Positions 31,648 through 40,579 of a DNA stretch of 64,000 nucleotides are shown here, piece by piece. A program made the translations under genes and the position numbers. A model generated the notes under the pieces. It made no database searches. It saw only the letters and a program-made list of their open reading frames with translations, and was not told where the DNA came from. The stretch covers positions 111,808 through 175,807 of the forward strand of contig JAFKFI010000066.1 of assembly GCA_017307285.1 (NCBI GenBank), in the 5' to 3' direction. This stretch comes from Alphaproteobacteria bacterium (GTDB lineage: Bacteria > Pseudomonadota > Alphaproteobacteria > Acetobacterales > Acetobacteraceae). The first letter of the stretch is position 1; each line of letters starts with the position of its first letter.

Positions 31648-32616
31648 GTGCACCATATCCGCCTTTTTACCGTGGCCGCCCTGCTGATGGGCGCTGCGTC
31701 ACTCTCACCGTCTCCCGCAATGGCACAGCAACAGGGCCAGGACTGGTTCGTCCCCGGCCAGCAGCGCTCCGGGCAGAAAGCGCCATCGCGGGCTCCCGCG
31801 AAGCCGCAGCCGACGCACACGCCGTTGCCGCTGCCCTTGCCGCCATCCCAAGCGGCGGAGGCGGAGCAGCCATCGCCGCCCATCCAAGTCCAGCTCCCGC
31901 CAGCGCCCGAGGTGCCCGCGCTGCCGAAAGGCACGTCGCCGCCCGCCGCGGTGGTCGGCGTGCTCAGCCTGGCCGAGGTGAGCCGCGGCGCGGTTGCCGC
32001 GCAGCAGGTCGACAAGGCGCTGGGCGAGCGGATGGCGAAGCTGCACGATGACGCGCAGAAGGAGCAAGCCGCTTGGCGCGACGTGCAGCAGCAGCTCGTG
32101 TCGGAGCGTGCCAAGCTGAATGCCGACCAGATCCGCGCCAAGGAGCGCGACTTGCAGGAGCGGGTGACGAACGCGCAGCGGCAGTTCCGCGATCGCAACC
32201 GCATCATTCAGGAAGCGGCGCAATACGCGCGCGCGCAGATCGAGCGCACCCTGCGCGCCGTGGTAATCCAGGTCTCCGAGAGTCACGGCATCAACCTGGT
32301 CCTGCATCAGGAGCAGGTGGTCCTGAACTATCCTGCCTTCGACATCACCCAGCAGGTGGTGGAGCAGCTCAACAAGATCCTGCCCTCCGTGGTGGTGCCG
32401 CCCGACGGCGTGCCGGTCGCGAAGATGCCCGGCGCGGTCCCGGTCGCCCAAGGACAGCCGACTCCCGGGCAGGCAAGCCCGCCGGCGACAACTTCCGGAA
32501 CCGCGGCGGGACCGACCGCTGCCCCGACGGTGGCGGCGCCTCCGACACCGCCGGCGCCTCCCGCGCCTCCCGCCAGCACGGAGAAGGCCGCGCCGAGTCA
32601 GAAGAAGCATCCCTGA
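31648..32616 (+). CDS. OmpH/Skp family periplasmic chaperone, extended
   Basis: Periplasmic holdase for unfolded outer membrane proteins. A signal peptide is visible (cleavage near PAMA-QQ, residue ~26). The OmpH core runs about residues 105-250: GVLSLAEVSRGAVAAQQVDKAL, a long coiled coil (KEQAAWRDVQQQLVSER), then the returning strand ESHGINLVLHQEQVVL. At 322 aa it is much longer than the usual 160-200, with Pro-rich segments before (PLPLPLPPSQ) and after the core. GTG start immediately after the bamA stop. Confidence 0.9.
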   Translation: MHHIRLFTVAALLMGAASLSPSPAMAQQQGQDWFVPGQQRSGQKAPSRAPAKPQPTHTPLPLPLPPSQAAEAEQPSPPIQVQLPPAPEVPALPKGTSPPAAVVGVLSLAEVSRGAVAAQQVDKALGERMAKLHDDAQKEQAAWRDVQQQLVSERAKLNADQIRAKERDLQERVTNAQRQFRDRNRIIQEAAQYARAQIERTLRAVVIQVSESHGINLVLHQEQVVLNYPAFDITQQVVEQLNKILPSVVVPPDGVPVAKMPGAVPVAQGQPTPGQASPPATTSGTAAGPTAAPTVAAPPTPPAPPAPPASTEKAAPSQKKHP

Positions 32617-32619
32617 CGG

Positions 32620-33696
32620 ATGGAGTGGGCGTCGGTTACTGGGGATCCTCGCTTCTTCGCGCGGACCGGTCCCCACTCGCTTGCGGCGGTGGCGGAGGCC
32701 GCGCGGGGTGAGGCGCCCCCCCGCCGGGTGCGCTACACGGGCATCGCACCGCTGCAATCGGCCGGGCCCGAGGAGGTCAGCTTCCTCGACAACAAGCGCT
32801 ATCTGCCGGCGTTGGCGGACACCCAGGCCGGCGCCGTCATCATCCATCCCGACCTTGCCGGGCAGGTTCCCGAGGGCTGCGTCGCCATCACGACCCCGGA
32901 GCCATACGAGGGCTGGGCCCGCGTCGCGGCGCTGTTCCACCCGGAGCCTCCGGCCGTTCCGGGCATCCATCCCGCGGCCGTCGTCGACCCTTCGGCGACG
33001 ATCGACCCCAGCGCGGAGATCGGCCCCTTGGCGGTGATAGGCGCGCGCGCGGAGATCGGCGCGCGCTGCCGGATCGGAGCTTTGGCGGTCATCGGCGACG
33101 GGGTGGTCGTCGGCGCCGATTGCCGGATCGGCCCGCAGGTCAGCGTGAGCTATGCGCTGCTCGGGGCGCGTGTGTGCCTTTATGCGGGTGCGCGAGTGGG
33201 TCAGGACGGGTTCGGTTTCGCGATCACGGGCGAAGGACTGCTCACCGTTCCGCAGCTCGGCCGCGTGATCCTCGGCGACGATGTGCAGGTCGGCGCCAAC
33301 AGCACGATCGACCGCGGATCGGCGCAGGATACCGTGATCGGCGCGGGCTCGCGTCTCGACAATCTCGTGCAGATCGGGCACAACGTCCGCCTGGGCCGGT
33401 GTTGCGTCGTTGTGGCGCAAGCCGGCATTTCTGGTTCGACCGAGCTCGAGGATTTCGTCGTTGTGGCGGCTCAGGCGGGTTTGACTGGCCATCTGCGGAT
33501 CGGCCGTCAGGCGCGGATCGGGGCACAGGCTGGCGTGATGGCGGACGTGCCGCCCGGACAGGATGTGGTCGGAAGCCCCTCCCAGCCGGTCAAGGCATTC
33601 TTCCGCCAGGTGGCGATCCTGCGCCGCATGGACCGCGACCGGTCGAAAGCGCGATCCGCGCGCGGCGCGGCGGAGAGTGAGGCGGGTACGGACTGA
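32620..33696 (+). CDS. lpxD: UDP-3-O-(3-hydroxyacyl)glucosamine N-acyltransferase
   Basis: Third step of lipid A synthesis. An N-terminal uridine-binding domain (to ~residue 105, with [21 protein letters not shown]) is followed by left-handed beta-helix hexapeptide repeats ([14 protein letters not shown]...), and the catalytic His sits in IGHNVRLG. 358 aa is typical. Start ATG 3 nt after ompH. Confidence 0.96.
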   Translation: MEWASVTGDPRFFARTGPHSLAAVAEAARGEAPPRRVRYTGIAPLQSAGPEEVSFLDNKRYLPALADTQAGAVIIHPDLAGQVPEGCVAITTPEPYEGWARVAALFHPEPPAVPGIHPAAVVDPSATIDPSAEIGPLAVIGARAEIGARCRIGALAVIGDGVVVGADCRIGPQVSVSYALLGARVCLYAGARVGQDGFGFAITGEGLLTVPQLGRVILGDDVQVGANSTIDRGSAQDTVIGAGSRLDNLVQIGHNVRLGRCCVVVAQAGISGSTELEDFVVVAAQAGLTGHLRIGRQARIGAQAGVMADVPPGQDVVGSPSQPVKAFFRQVAILRRMDRDRSKARSARGAAESEAGTD

Positions 33697-33701
33697 ACGC
33701 G

Positions 33702-34205
33702 ATGGACGGCATCACAGCCCAGGAACAGGAGCACCAACCGACGGAGATCACGGCGGGTGTCGCGGACATCGCACGCATCATGCACGCGATTCCGCACCGT
33801 TATCCGTTCCTGCTGATCGATCGGGTGGTCGACGTCGTGCGCGATCAATCGGCTGTTGGCATCAAGAATGTCTCGGTCAACGAATCCTTCTTCCAGGGAC
33901 ATTTTCCAGGCCATCCCGTCATGCCCGGCGTGCTCATCATCGAGAGCATGGCGCAGACGGCGGCGGTGCTGGTGGTCGAGACGCTTGGCCCGGAGGCGGC
34001 GGGCAAGGTGGTCTATTTCATGTCGATCGAGGGAGCCAAGTTCCGCCGACCCGTGGTGCCGGGCGATCAACTTCGCATCCATGTCACGAAAGAGCGCAAG
34101 CGCGGCAACGTGTGGAAATTCCACGCCGTGGCGCGCGTTGACGGAACCTCGGTGGCGGAGGCCACCTACGCTGCGATGATCATGGATCGGCGCGCGGAAT
34201 TTTGA
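33702..34205 (+). CDS. fabZ: 3-hydroxyacyl-ACP dehydratase FabZ
   Basis: Hot-dog-fold dehydratase of fatty acid elongation. Catalytic His67 lies in [13 protein letters not shown] and Glu81 in [10 protein letters not shown], with the expected 14-residue spacing; [11 protein letters not shown] precedes. 167 aa, with a ~20-residue nonconserved N-terminus. It sits between lpxD and lpxA, where it balances fatty acid and lipid A synthesis. Confidence 0.97.
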   Translation: MDGITAQEQEHQPTEITAGVADIARIMHAIPHRYPFLLIDRVVDVVRDQSAVGIKNVSVNESFFQGHFPGHPVMPGVLIIESMAQTAAVLVVETLGPEAAGKVVYFMSIEGAKFRRPVVPGDQLRIHVTKERKRGNVWKFHAVARVDGTSVAEATYAAMIMDRRAEF

Positions 34206-34320
34206 ACGGTTCCAAGCGGTTAGACGGCGATCATCGAAATATCGGGCAACAATCATTGAGTTGGTGGCGGGCAGGGCAGGGCCTAGCCTCCGGCCACCCA
34301 CCGCGTCGAAGGTAGGATTC

Positions 34321-35205
34321 ATGGATGGATTGCCCGAGCGGGTCCGGATGCACACGGCCGCCGCCCTTGTCGATGCGCGATTGGCCGATGGCGGGTCGAT
34401 CCACCCGACCGCGCTGGTCGCGCCCGGCGCCGAGATCGGGCGTGGGGTGCGGATCGGGCCGTTCTGCACAGTCGGGCCGGACGTCGTGCTGGAGGACGGG
34501 GTGCAGCTCCTCTCTCACGTCGTCGTGGAAGGCGGCACGCGGGTCGGACCGGGTGTGATCGTCTACCCGTTCTGCACCATCGGCATGGCGCCGCAGGACC
34601 TGAAATATCGGGGCGAGCCGACGCGCTGCGAGATCGGCGCGCGCACCCAGATTCGCGAGCACTGCACTATCCACCGCGGCACCGTGACCGGCACCGGGAC
34701 CACGCGCGTCGGGGCGGACTGCATGTTGATGGCGGTCACCCATGTCGCGCATGATTGTGCGATCGGCAATCAGGTGATCATCGCCAACAACGTGGTGATG
34801 GGCGGCCACGTGACGATCGCCGACAACGCGGTGATCGGCGGCGCGTCGGCGCTGCATCAATTCGTACGGATCGGGCGCGGGGCGATGGTCGGGGGCGCCT
34901 CGGGAGTCGAGGGCGATGTCATCCCGTTCGGCAGCGTGCTCGGCAACCGGGCCCGGCTAGCCGGGCTGAACGTGATCGGCCTCAAGCGCCGGGGCTTCGA
35001 CAAGGCCCAGATCCTGGCCTTGCGTGCGGCGTTCCGGACCCTGTTCAGCCAGGAGGGGGTGTTCGCGCAACGGTTGGCGCAGGCGCGCGGGCGCTATGCG
35101 TCCGATGAATTGGTGGCCGAGATTCTCGATTTCATCGATGCCCCGAGCCATCGCGGGCTCATCCGCGCCGAGATTGCCGCCGGGGAAACGATCCCGGCGG
35201 CCTAA
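34321..35205 (+). CDS. lpxA: UDP-N-acetylglucosamine acyltransferase
   Basis: First step of lipid A synthesis, 3-O-acylation of UDP-GlcNAc. Hexapeptide-repeat beta helix starting IHPTALVAPGAEIGRGVRIG; catalytic His in THVAHDCAIGNQVIIANN; the C-terminal helical domain starts around NVIGLKRRGFDK. 294 aa from the ATG, which follows AAGGTAGGATTC; an ATG at 34348 would also fit and gives a more usual N-terminus. 115 nt separate it from fabZ. Confidence 0.95.
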   Translation: MDGLPERVRMHTAAALVDARLADGGSIHPTALVAPGAEIGRGVRIGPFCTVGPDVVLEDGVQLLSHVVVEGGTRVGPGVIVYPFCTIGMAPQDLKYRGEPTRCEIGARTQIREHCTIHRGTVTGTGTTRVGADCMLMAVTHVAHDCAIGNQVIIANNVVMGGHVTIADNAVIGGASALHQFVRIGRGAMVGGASGVEGDVIPFGSVLGNRARLAGLNVIGLKRRGFDKAQILALRAAFRTLFSQEGVFAQRLAQARGRYASDELVAEILDFIDAPSHRGLIRAEIAAGETIPAA

Positions 35206-35241
35206 CTCGCTGTCGGCGGTGGATTTCTGCAGCCGCAATGG

Positions 35242-35463
35242 TCAGTGGATGACCCGGACCAGGCCTTGCACCACGGTATCGATGTCGATTTCGAATCCCG
35301 TCTCGCCGGTCCGTTCGGAGACGCACGTCTCGATCGCCTCGCGCAACGCGGTCAGCGTGCGGGTGAGGTGGAGGCTCGCTGCCTCCTCGGCCAACATGCG
35401 CAGGCACTGAAGAATGCCGGTGGCGGTGGCATCGCAGGATAGGAGGTTGTCTTCTTCGTTCAT
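35242..35463 (-). CDS. Small hypothetical protein opposite the lpx genes
   Basis: A 73 aa acidic, mostly helical ORF (CLRMLAEEAASLHLTRTLTALREAIETC) with no recognised family. It lies in the lpxA-lpxI gap on the reverse strand. Upstream of the ATG is AGAAGG at ribosome-binding-site distance. It looks like a real small gene because it fills the gap with protein-like composition, but conservation would be needed to be sure. Confidence 0.5.
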   Translation of the reverse strand: MNEEDNLLSCDATATGILQCLRMLAEEAASLHLTRTLTALREAIETCVSERTGETGFEIDIDTVVQGLVRVIH

Positions 35464-35679
35464 CGAGACCGAGCCTTCTGGCGGTGATGGACGTTCGGTG
35501 CTTCACGATCTCGTGAGAGCGAAGGACCTATGCCGAGACGCTGGGGAATTTGCAACGGGAATTATGACTTCCAGTCACCAATCTGGGGTAAGTGACCGAA
35601 TAGTCACCAGTGATCGCCAGTTGCGCGATTACGGGATGATGTTCGATATACCTACAATTAACGCGATCAGGGGCAGTGC
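35464..35679. promoter_or_regulatory. Divergent regulatory gap with GTCACC repeats
   Basis: This lower-GC stretch separates the small reverse ORF from lpxI. GTCACC occurs at 35574-35579 and 35603-35608, and GTGACC at 35592-35597; GTGAC (35592-35596) and GTCAC (35603-35607) form an inverted repeat with a 6 nt centre. A good -10 TACAAT lies at 35653-35658, 22 nt before the lpxI GTG, with a poor -35. Probably the lpxI promoter region with a regulator site. Confidence 0.35.
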
Positions 35680-36507
35680 GTGTCTCTCGGCATAATTGCC
35701 GGAGGCGGCGTGCTTCCCGGCCGGGTCGCCGCTGCCGCGATTGCCGCCGGGCGACGCGTGTTCTTGGTTGGCCTCGACGGTTTCGCGGATCGCGCAGTGC
35801 TCGAACCATATTCGCACGAACTCGTCAGGATTGGCGCGGCGGGGCGAATTTTGCAGCTGTTGCGGACGCATGACTGCTCGGAGCTGGTTCTGATCGGCCC
35901 GGTGCGTCGTCCCTCCCTCCTCGATCTTCGGCCCGATGCCGAGGGTTTCCGCATTCTCGCTCGCATCGGGCGCGCAGCGTTCGCCGGGGATGACGGCCTG
36001 CTGGCGGCCGTCGTCCGGGTGCTCGGAGAGGAGGGGTTCCGCGTGATTGGCGCCCACGAGGTGCTGGCGGAAGCGGCGGCGCCGGCGGGGGTGCTGTCCC
36101 GTGCCGTGCCGGATGCGCGGGCGATGGCCGATATCGCTCGGGGCGCCGAGGTGGTACGCGCCCTGGGCGGCGTCGATGTCGGACAGTGTTGCGTGGTCCA
36201 GCAAGGGATCGTGCTCGCGGTGGAGGCAGCCGAGGGCACCGACGCGATGCTCGAACGCTGCACGGCGCTGGCCCGCAGTGGTCCTGGCGGGGTTTTGGTG
36301 AAGCTGGTGAAACCGGGTCAGGAGCGCCGGGCCGACCTGCCGACGATCGGTCCCGACACGGTTCGCCTCGCGCGCCAGGCCGGCTTGCGGGGCATCGCCT
36401 TCGAGGCAGGGGGAACCATCCTGGCCGATCGCGCCGGGACGATCGCGGCCGCGGACGCGGCGGGGCTTTTCCTGCTCGGCCTGGACCCCGATACTGCGGG
36501 CGGCTGA
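35680..36507 (+). CDS. lpxI: UDP-2,3-diacylglucosamine diphosphatase LpxI
   Basis: Hydrolyses UDP-2,3-diacylglucosamine to lipid X; the alphaproteobacterial alternative to LpxH. Recognised by the N-terminal [33 protein letters not shown] and the C-terminal [20 protein letters not shown], followed by [13 protein letters not shown]. 275 aa; GTG start. lpxB, which usually follows, is not here; gloA follows instead. Confidence 0.93.
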   Translation: MSLGIIAGGGVLPGRVAAAAIAAGRRVFLVGLDGFADRAVLEPYSHELVRIGAAGRILQLLRTHDCSELVLIGPVRRPSLLDLRPDAEGFRILARIGRAAFAGDDGLLAAVVRVLGEEGFRVIGAHEVLAEAAAPAGVLSRAVPDARAMADIARGAEVVRALGGVDVGQCCVVQQGIVLAVEAAEGTDAMLERCTALARSGPGGVLVKLVKPGQERRADLPTIGPDTVRLARQAGLRGIAFEAGGTILADRAGTIAAADAAGLFLLGLDPDTAGG

Positions 36508-36530
36508 ACCAGCGAGACCGGAGAACCGCC

Positions 36531-36917
36531 ATGAGCCGCTTTCTGCACACGATGATCCGCGTGGGTGATCTGGAACGCAGCGTGAATTTCTACACCAAGC
36601 TGCTCGGCATGAAGGAGCTGCGTCGGCGCGACGTGCCGGACGGGAAGTATACGCTCGCCTTCGTGGGCTACGGCGACGAGGACAGCAACGCGGTGATCGA
36701 GCTCACCTACAATTACGGCGTAACGAGCTATGAGCAGGGCTCCGCGTTCGGCCATCTCGCGGTCGGCGTGCCGGACGTGGCGGCGGCTTGCGAGAAGGTG
36801 CGTGGGGCCGGGGGCAAGGTGACGCGCGAGGCGGGGCCGGTGAAGTTCGGCACCACGATCATCGCCTTCGTCGAGGACCCTGACGGCTACAAGATCGAGC
36901 TGATCCAGCGCGGCTGA
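36531..36917 (+). CDS. gloA: Lactoylglutathione lyase (glyoxalase I)
   Basis: Isomerises the methylglyoxal-glutathione hemithioacetal to S-lactoylglutathione. All four metal ligands of the family are in register: His6, Glu57, His75 and Glu123. 128 aa is the standard short Ni-type length. AGCGAGACCGGAG upstream provides the ribosome-binding site; a much longer in-frame extension overlapping lpxI is rejected. Confidence 0.95.
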   Translation: MSRFLHTMIRVGDLERSVNFYTKLLGMKELRRRDVPDGKYTLAFVGYGDEDSNAVIELTYNYGVTSYEQGSAFGHLAVGVPDVAAACEKVRGAGGKVTREAGPVKFGTTIIAFVEDPDGYKIELIQRG

Positions 36918-36927
36918 GCCGTCTCCG

Positions 36928-38304
36928 ATGGGCCTCCCGCCCGGAATCCCTTTCCTTTCCGGGCGGAGCGTGCTGCGCGTTGGCATCACCGGGCTGGCGC
37001 GCGCCGGCAAGACGGCGTTCCTCACCTCGGCCGCGGCCAATCTGCTGGCCCAAGGGGCAGGGATGCCGGCACTTCCTGCGCTCGCCGCTCGGCTGGCTGG
37101 CCGCTCGCTGCGGGTGTCGATTGCGCCGTCCGGGGCCAGCGAGGTGCCGCGCTTCGACTATCGGGCGCATCTTGCCGCGCTGGCAGCCGACCCGCCGCGC
37201 TGGCCGGAGCGCACCGGCGCGGTGTCGCTCCTCTCGCTCGACCTCGACATTGCCAGGCAGGGCTTTGCCTCGCCGTTGGGGCCGCGTGCAGTCCGGCTGG
37301 AACTGCTCGACTATCCCGGCGAGTGGCTGCTCGATCTGCCGCTGCTGGCGCAGGATTTTCCCAGGTGGTCGGCGGCGACGCTTGCCCGGCTGGAGCAGCC
37401 CGAGCTCGCGCCGATCGCGCGCGAGTTCCTCGCCTTCGCGCGCGGACTGCCGGCTCGCGCGCCGGCCGACGACACGCTCGCGGCCACCGGGCATCGCCTC
37501 TATCGCGCGACGCTGACCCGGCTGCGCGACGAGGCCGGGCTTTCGTTCCTGCAACCCGGCCGCTTCCTGATGCCCGCTCCCGGACCCGAGCCGCCTTGGA
37601 CCGACTTCTTCCCGATGGTCGGCACCTCCGGGCTGGTCGGTCTGCTGGCCTCCCGCTACGACGCCTACCGCGAGGCGGTGCGGCGCGATCTGGTGTCGCC
37701 ATCGTTCGGTCAGGTGGACCGGCTGGTGGTGCTCGCCGACATCCTCTCGGCCCTGCACGCCGGCCGCGCTGCCTTCACCGACATGGCCGGGGCGCTCTCC
37801 GGCGTGGCCGAGGCGCTGTCCTTCCGTCGGCCCTGGATCGACGCGATCCCGTTCCTGCAATGGCTGCCGCTGCCCTCGTGGATGGCGCCGGGCGGCATCC
37901 GGCGGGTCGCCTTCGCGGCCACCAAGTCGGACCACGTGGCCGATCGTCAGCGCGGCAATCTGGCTTCGCTGGTGCGCGCGCTGACCCAGCTGCCGGCCCC
38001 GGCCGCCGCGGCGGCGACGGCCTCCTTCGCCATCGCCGCCGTGCGTTGCACGGAGGATTTCGTCTGGACGCTCGACCGGCGGAACATCTCCGCCGTGCGC
38101 GGCCGGGTGCTGAGCGATGACCGGCTGACCCGCTCCTATCCCGGCGAGGTGCCCGACCGGCTGCCGGACGAGGCGTTCTGGGCCCACGAATTCCTCGCTT
38201 TGCCGCAATTCGAGCCGCGTCGGTTGCCCGCTGACGGACGCAACGGGGTTCCCCAGATAGGGTTGGACGCGCTGCTCGCGTTCCTGCTGGAGGATGTTCT
38301 GTGA
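36928..38304 (+). CDS. ycjX: YcjX-family GTP-binding protein (DUF463)
   Basis: P-loop NTPase of the YcjX family, associated with envelope stress in gammaproteobacteria; precise role unknown. Walker A GLARAGKT is near residues 19-26, LELLDYPGEWLLDLPLL provides the DxxG-like switch, and FAATKSDHVADRQR supplies the TKSD nucleotide-base motif. 458 aa. It overlaps the next gene, the usual YcjF-type partner. Confidence 0.93.
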   Translation: MGLPPGIPFLSGRSVLRVGITGLARAGKTAFLTSAAANLLAQGAGMPALPALAARLAGRSLRVSIAPSGASEVPRFDYRAHLAALAADPPRWPERTGAVSLLSLDLDIARQGFASPLGPRAVRLELLDYPGEWLLDLPLLAQDFPRWSAATLARLEQPELAPIAREFLAFARGLPARAPADDTLAATGHRLYRATLTRLRDEAGLSFLQPGRFLMPAPGPEPPWTDFFPMVGTSGLVGLLASRYDAYREAVRRDLVSPSFGQVDRLVVLADILSALHAGRAAFTDMAGALSGVAEALSFRRPWIDAIPFLQWLPLPSWMAPGGIRRVAFAATKSDHVADRQRGNLASLVRALTQLPAPAAAAATASFAIAAVRCTEDFVWTLDRRNISAVRGRVLSDDRLTRSYPGEVPDRLPDEAFWAHEFLALPQFEPRRLPADGRNGVPQIGLDALLAFLLEDVL

Positions 38305-39173
38305 CCGAGACCGCGACGGAGGAGAGACCCCGCCCGCGCATCGAGCTCGAGGCGATGCCGGCGCCGCGCCTCGAGGCCGGGTTGCCGGCGCTGGTGCCGG
38401 TCCCGGAGCGCGGTGTCGGCACGCTTTCCCTCATGCTCGGCGGGGCTGCCATTCTGGCCGTTGGATTGGCGGCACTCGGCACGGCCAATTTCGCCGCTGA
38501 CCAGTTCACCCGCTCTGTGGCGCTCGGCTGGGTCACGGTCGCCGTTGCGGTCGCGGGGTTCGGTCTGATCGGCGCGGGGGTGTGGCGGGAGCTGCGCGGA
38601 CTGCTCGGCATCGAGACGGTGGACCGCCTGCGCGCCGAGCTTTCCTCCGCCGACGCGCTACGCGCTCGCCCCTTGCTGCGCCGCTGGCTGGCGCGGCTGC
38701 CCGAGGGTGAGGTCAGCGCCGCCAACCTCGACGCGCTCGACGACCCGGAGGCATTGCGGGCTTTGCTGCGCGCTGGGCCGATTGCCGAATTGCGGGGGAA
38801 GGCCGACGCGCTGGGGCGCACCGCGGCGGTGCAGATATTCGCCATCACGGCCGCCGTGCCATCGCCCGCCTTCGACGGCCTGCTGGTGGCTTGGCGCGGT
38901 ACCCGCCTCGTGCGTCAGATCGCCGAGCTGCACGGAATGCGGCCCGGCCTGCTCGGCACACTCTCCCTGCTGCGCCGCACCGCCCTCAGCGCCGCCGGCG
39001 TGATAGCGACCGACATGGCCGCCAATACGTTGACCCACGCGCTGCTCTCCAACCCGCTGCTCGGCAAGGTCGCTGGCGACATGGCGGGCGCCGGCATCGC
39101 CGCCCGCCGCATGATCGTCCTGGCCCGCGCGGCGGCGGCGGCGTGCAGCCCGCTGCCGCCGGGGAGTGAGTGA
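38301..39173 (+). CDS. ycjF: YcjF-family membrane protein (DUF697)
   Basis: Partner of YcjX. A cytoplasmic N-terminus with Pro/Glu-rich sequence is followed by two transmembrane helices (about residues 45-95) and a C-terminal DUF697-type domain with LVAWRGTRLVRQIAELHGMRPG. 290 aa; GTG start overlapping ycjX by 4 nt. The role is inferred only from the pairing. Confidence 0.9.
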   Translation: MTETATEERPRPRIELEAMPAPRLEAGLPALVPVPERGVGTLSLMLGGAAILAVGLAALGTANFAADQFTRSVALGWVTVAVAVAGFGLIGAGVWRELRGLLGIETVDRLRAELSSADALRARPLLRRWLARLPEGEVSAANLDALDDPEALRALLRAGPIAELRGKADALGRTAAVQIFAITAAVPSPAFDGLLVAWRGTRLVRQIAELHGMRPGLLGTLSLLRRTALSAAGVIATDMAANTLTHALLSNPLLGKVAGDMAGAGIAARRMIVLARAAAAACSPLPPGSE

Positions 39174-39228
39174 TCCTCTTGTTTATCGGCGCCTGGATGC
39201 GACATTGTAGCCATAGCGAGAATACGAG

Positions 39229-39492
39229 ATGAAGCCCGATACCATTGTCCATGCGCGAATCGAGGAGGATGTGAAGGCCCGAGCCTCCGAGGTCCTAGCG
39301 GAGATGGGCTTATCCGTTTCCGACGCGATTCGGATTCTTCTCGTCAGGGTCGCCACAGAGCGGGCGCTTCCATTCGAGGCGCGCGTGCCGAATGCTCAGA
39401 CCATCGATGCGATCGAGGAACTCGATCGAGGCGGAGCCTTGCGCTTTGCGACCGTGCGCGAGCTTCTGGCCGATCTGAATGCGGACGATTGA
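39229..39492 (+). CDS. dinJ: RelB/DinJ family antitoxin
   Basis: Ribbon-helix-helix antitoxin that binds its own promoter and neutralises the downstream toxin. N-terminal VHARIEEDVKARASEVLAEMG and LSVSDAIRILLVRVA are typical of DinJ. 87 aa. Overlaps the yafQ-like toxin gene by 14 nt. A TTGTTT/CATTGT pair with 18 nt spacing upstream may be the autoregulated promoter. Confidence 0.92.
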   Translation: MKPDTIVHARIEEDVKARASEVLAEMGLSVSDAIRILLVRVATERALPFEARVPNAQTIDAIEELDRGGALRFATVRELLADLNADD

Positions 39493-39760
39493 GCGCTCGA
39501 CGGCGTTCAAGCGGGACTATCGGCGGATCAAGGCAGGCTCGCGGTATCGCGATCTCGACACGTTCCTGATCGCCAGTGTCGAGATCTTGCTGGCAGACGG
39601 CGACATGCCTTCGAGCCTCCGAGATCACGGCCTTTCGGGCAAATGGGCCAATCACCGCGAATGCCATCTACGTCCCGACTTGCTGCTGATCTACGCAAAG
39701 CCCTCGGCTGATGTTCTTCGCCTGGTGAGGCTTGGCTCACACAGTGACCTATTCGGGTAA
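39479..39760 (+). CDS. yafQ: YafQ family mRNA interferase toxin
   Basis: Ribosome-dependent endoribonuclease toxin of the RelE superfamily. Residues aligning with the E. coli YafQ active site are visible: His50, His63, Asp67 and His88, but position 68 is Leu where E. coli has Trp. 93 aa, ending SHSDLFG as in the family. Codes for the toxic half of a complete DinJ/YafQ pair inserted between ycjF and ruvX. Confidence 0.92.
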   Translation: MRTIERSTAFKRDYRRIKAGSRYRDLDTFLIASVEILLADGDMPSSLRDHGLSGKWANHRECHLRPDLLLIYAKPSADVLRLVRLGSHSDLFG

Positions 39761-39769
39761 TCGGCCTGC

Positions 39770-40240
39770 TCATTGCCGTACCTGGCTCGCATCCAGCGCC
39801 CCTTGCAGCATCCACGCCGCCGCCATGCGGTCGACGGCTTCGGCGCGCTTCTTGCGGCTCAGATCGGCCTCGCTGACCAGGAACCGATTGACCGCCGCCG
39901 AGCTCAGCCGCTCGTCCCATAGCGCGGCAGGCAAGCCGGTCGCCTCGCTCAGCGCCAAGGTCCAGTCGCGCGCCGCCTGGGCGGCGGGGCCGATCGTGCC
40001 GTCCATCGACAGGGGCAGGCCGACCACAAGCCCGCCGGCGCCTTCCTTGCGGGCGATGGCGACGATCTCGGCGGCGTTGGCGCGCAGCCTGCCGCGCTTG
40101 AGGCTGCCATAGGGCGAGGCCAGCGTCAGCCGCACGTCGGAGAGCGCGATGCCCACCGTCTTGCTGCCCGGATCGAGGCCGATCAGCCGCTCGTTCGGCG
40201 CGAGGCGGGCGCGCAGGTCGCTCAGGTTGAACAGCGCCAT
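39770..40240 (-). CDS. ruvX: Holliday junction resolvase-like protein RuvX/YqgF
   Basis: RNase H-fold nuclease, implicated in pre-16S rRNA 5'-end maturation as well as recombination. [16 protein letters not shown] carries the first catalytic Asp, [16 protein letters not shown] is diagnostic, WDERLSS follows and [15 protein letters not shown] holds the last acid. The ATG used gives 156 aa, the family length; an in-frame ATG at 40267 adds nine residues. Divergent from gatC. Confidence 0.93.
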   Translation of the reverse strand: MALFNLSDLRARLAPNERLIGLDPGSKTVGIALSDVRLTLASPYGSLKRGRLRANAAEIVAIARKEGAGGLVVGLPLSMDGTIGPAAQAARDWTLALSEATGLPAALWDERLSSAAVNRFLVSEADLSRKKRAEAVDRMAAAWMLQGALDASQVRQ

Positions 40241-40291
40241 GCCCGCGTTTATGGTCCCGCCGCCCATCCCAGCCAAGGAATTCTCCCGCGC

Positions 40292-40579
40292 ATGTCGCTC
40301 GATCCCGCGACCGTCCGCCGTATCGCCAGTCTCGCGCGCATCCGCGTCGAGGATCACGAGGTCGCCACATTGCAAGCCGAGCTGAACGGCATTCTCGGCT
40401 GGATCGAGCAGCTCAACGAGGTGGATGTCGAGGGCGTGGAGCCATTGACCGGGGCGGCGCAGATGGCGCTCAAGATGCGCGAGGACGTGGTGACCGATGG
40501 CGGCTATCCGGACAAGGTGCTCGCCAACGCGCCCGAGCGGGCGGGCGATTTCTACGCCGTGCCCAAGGTGGTCGAATGA
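40292..40579 (+). CDS. gatC: Asp/Glu-tRNA amidotransferase subunit C
   Basis: Small stabilising subunit of GatCAB, the transamidosome that converts Glu-tRNA-Gln and Asp-tRNA-Asn. 95 aa with the typical [20 protein letters not shown] and [12 protein letters not shown] segments. Overlaps gatA by 4 nt. First gene of gatCAB, divergent from ruvX. Confidence 0.96.
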   Translation: MSLDPATVRRIASLARIRVEDHEVATLQAELNGILGWIEQLNEVDVEGVEPLTGAAQMALKMREDVVTDGGYPDKVLANAPERAGDFYAVPKVVE

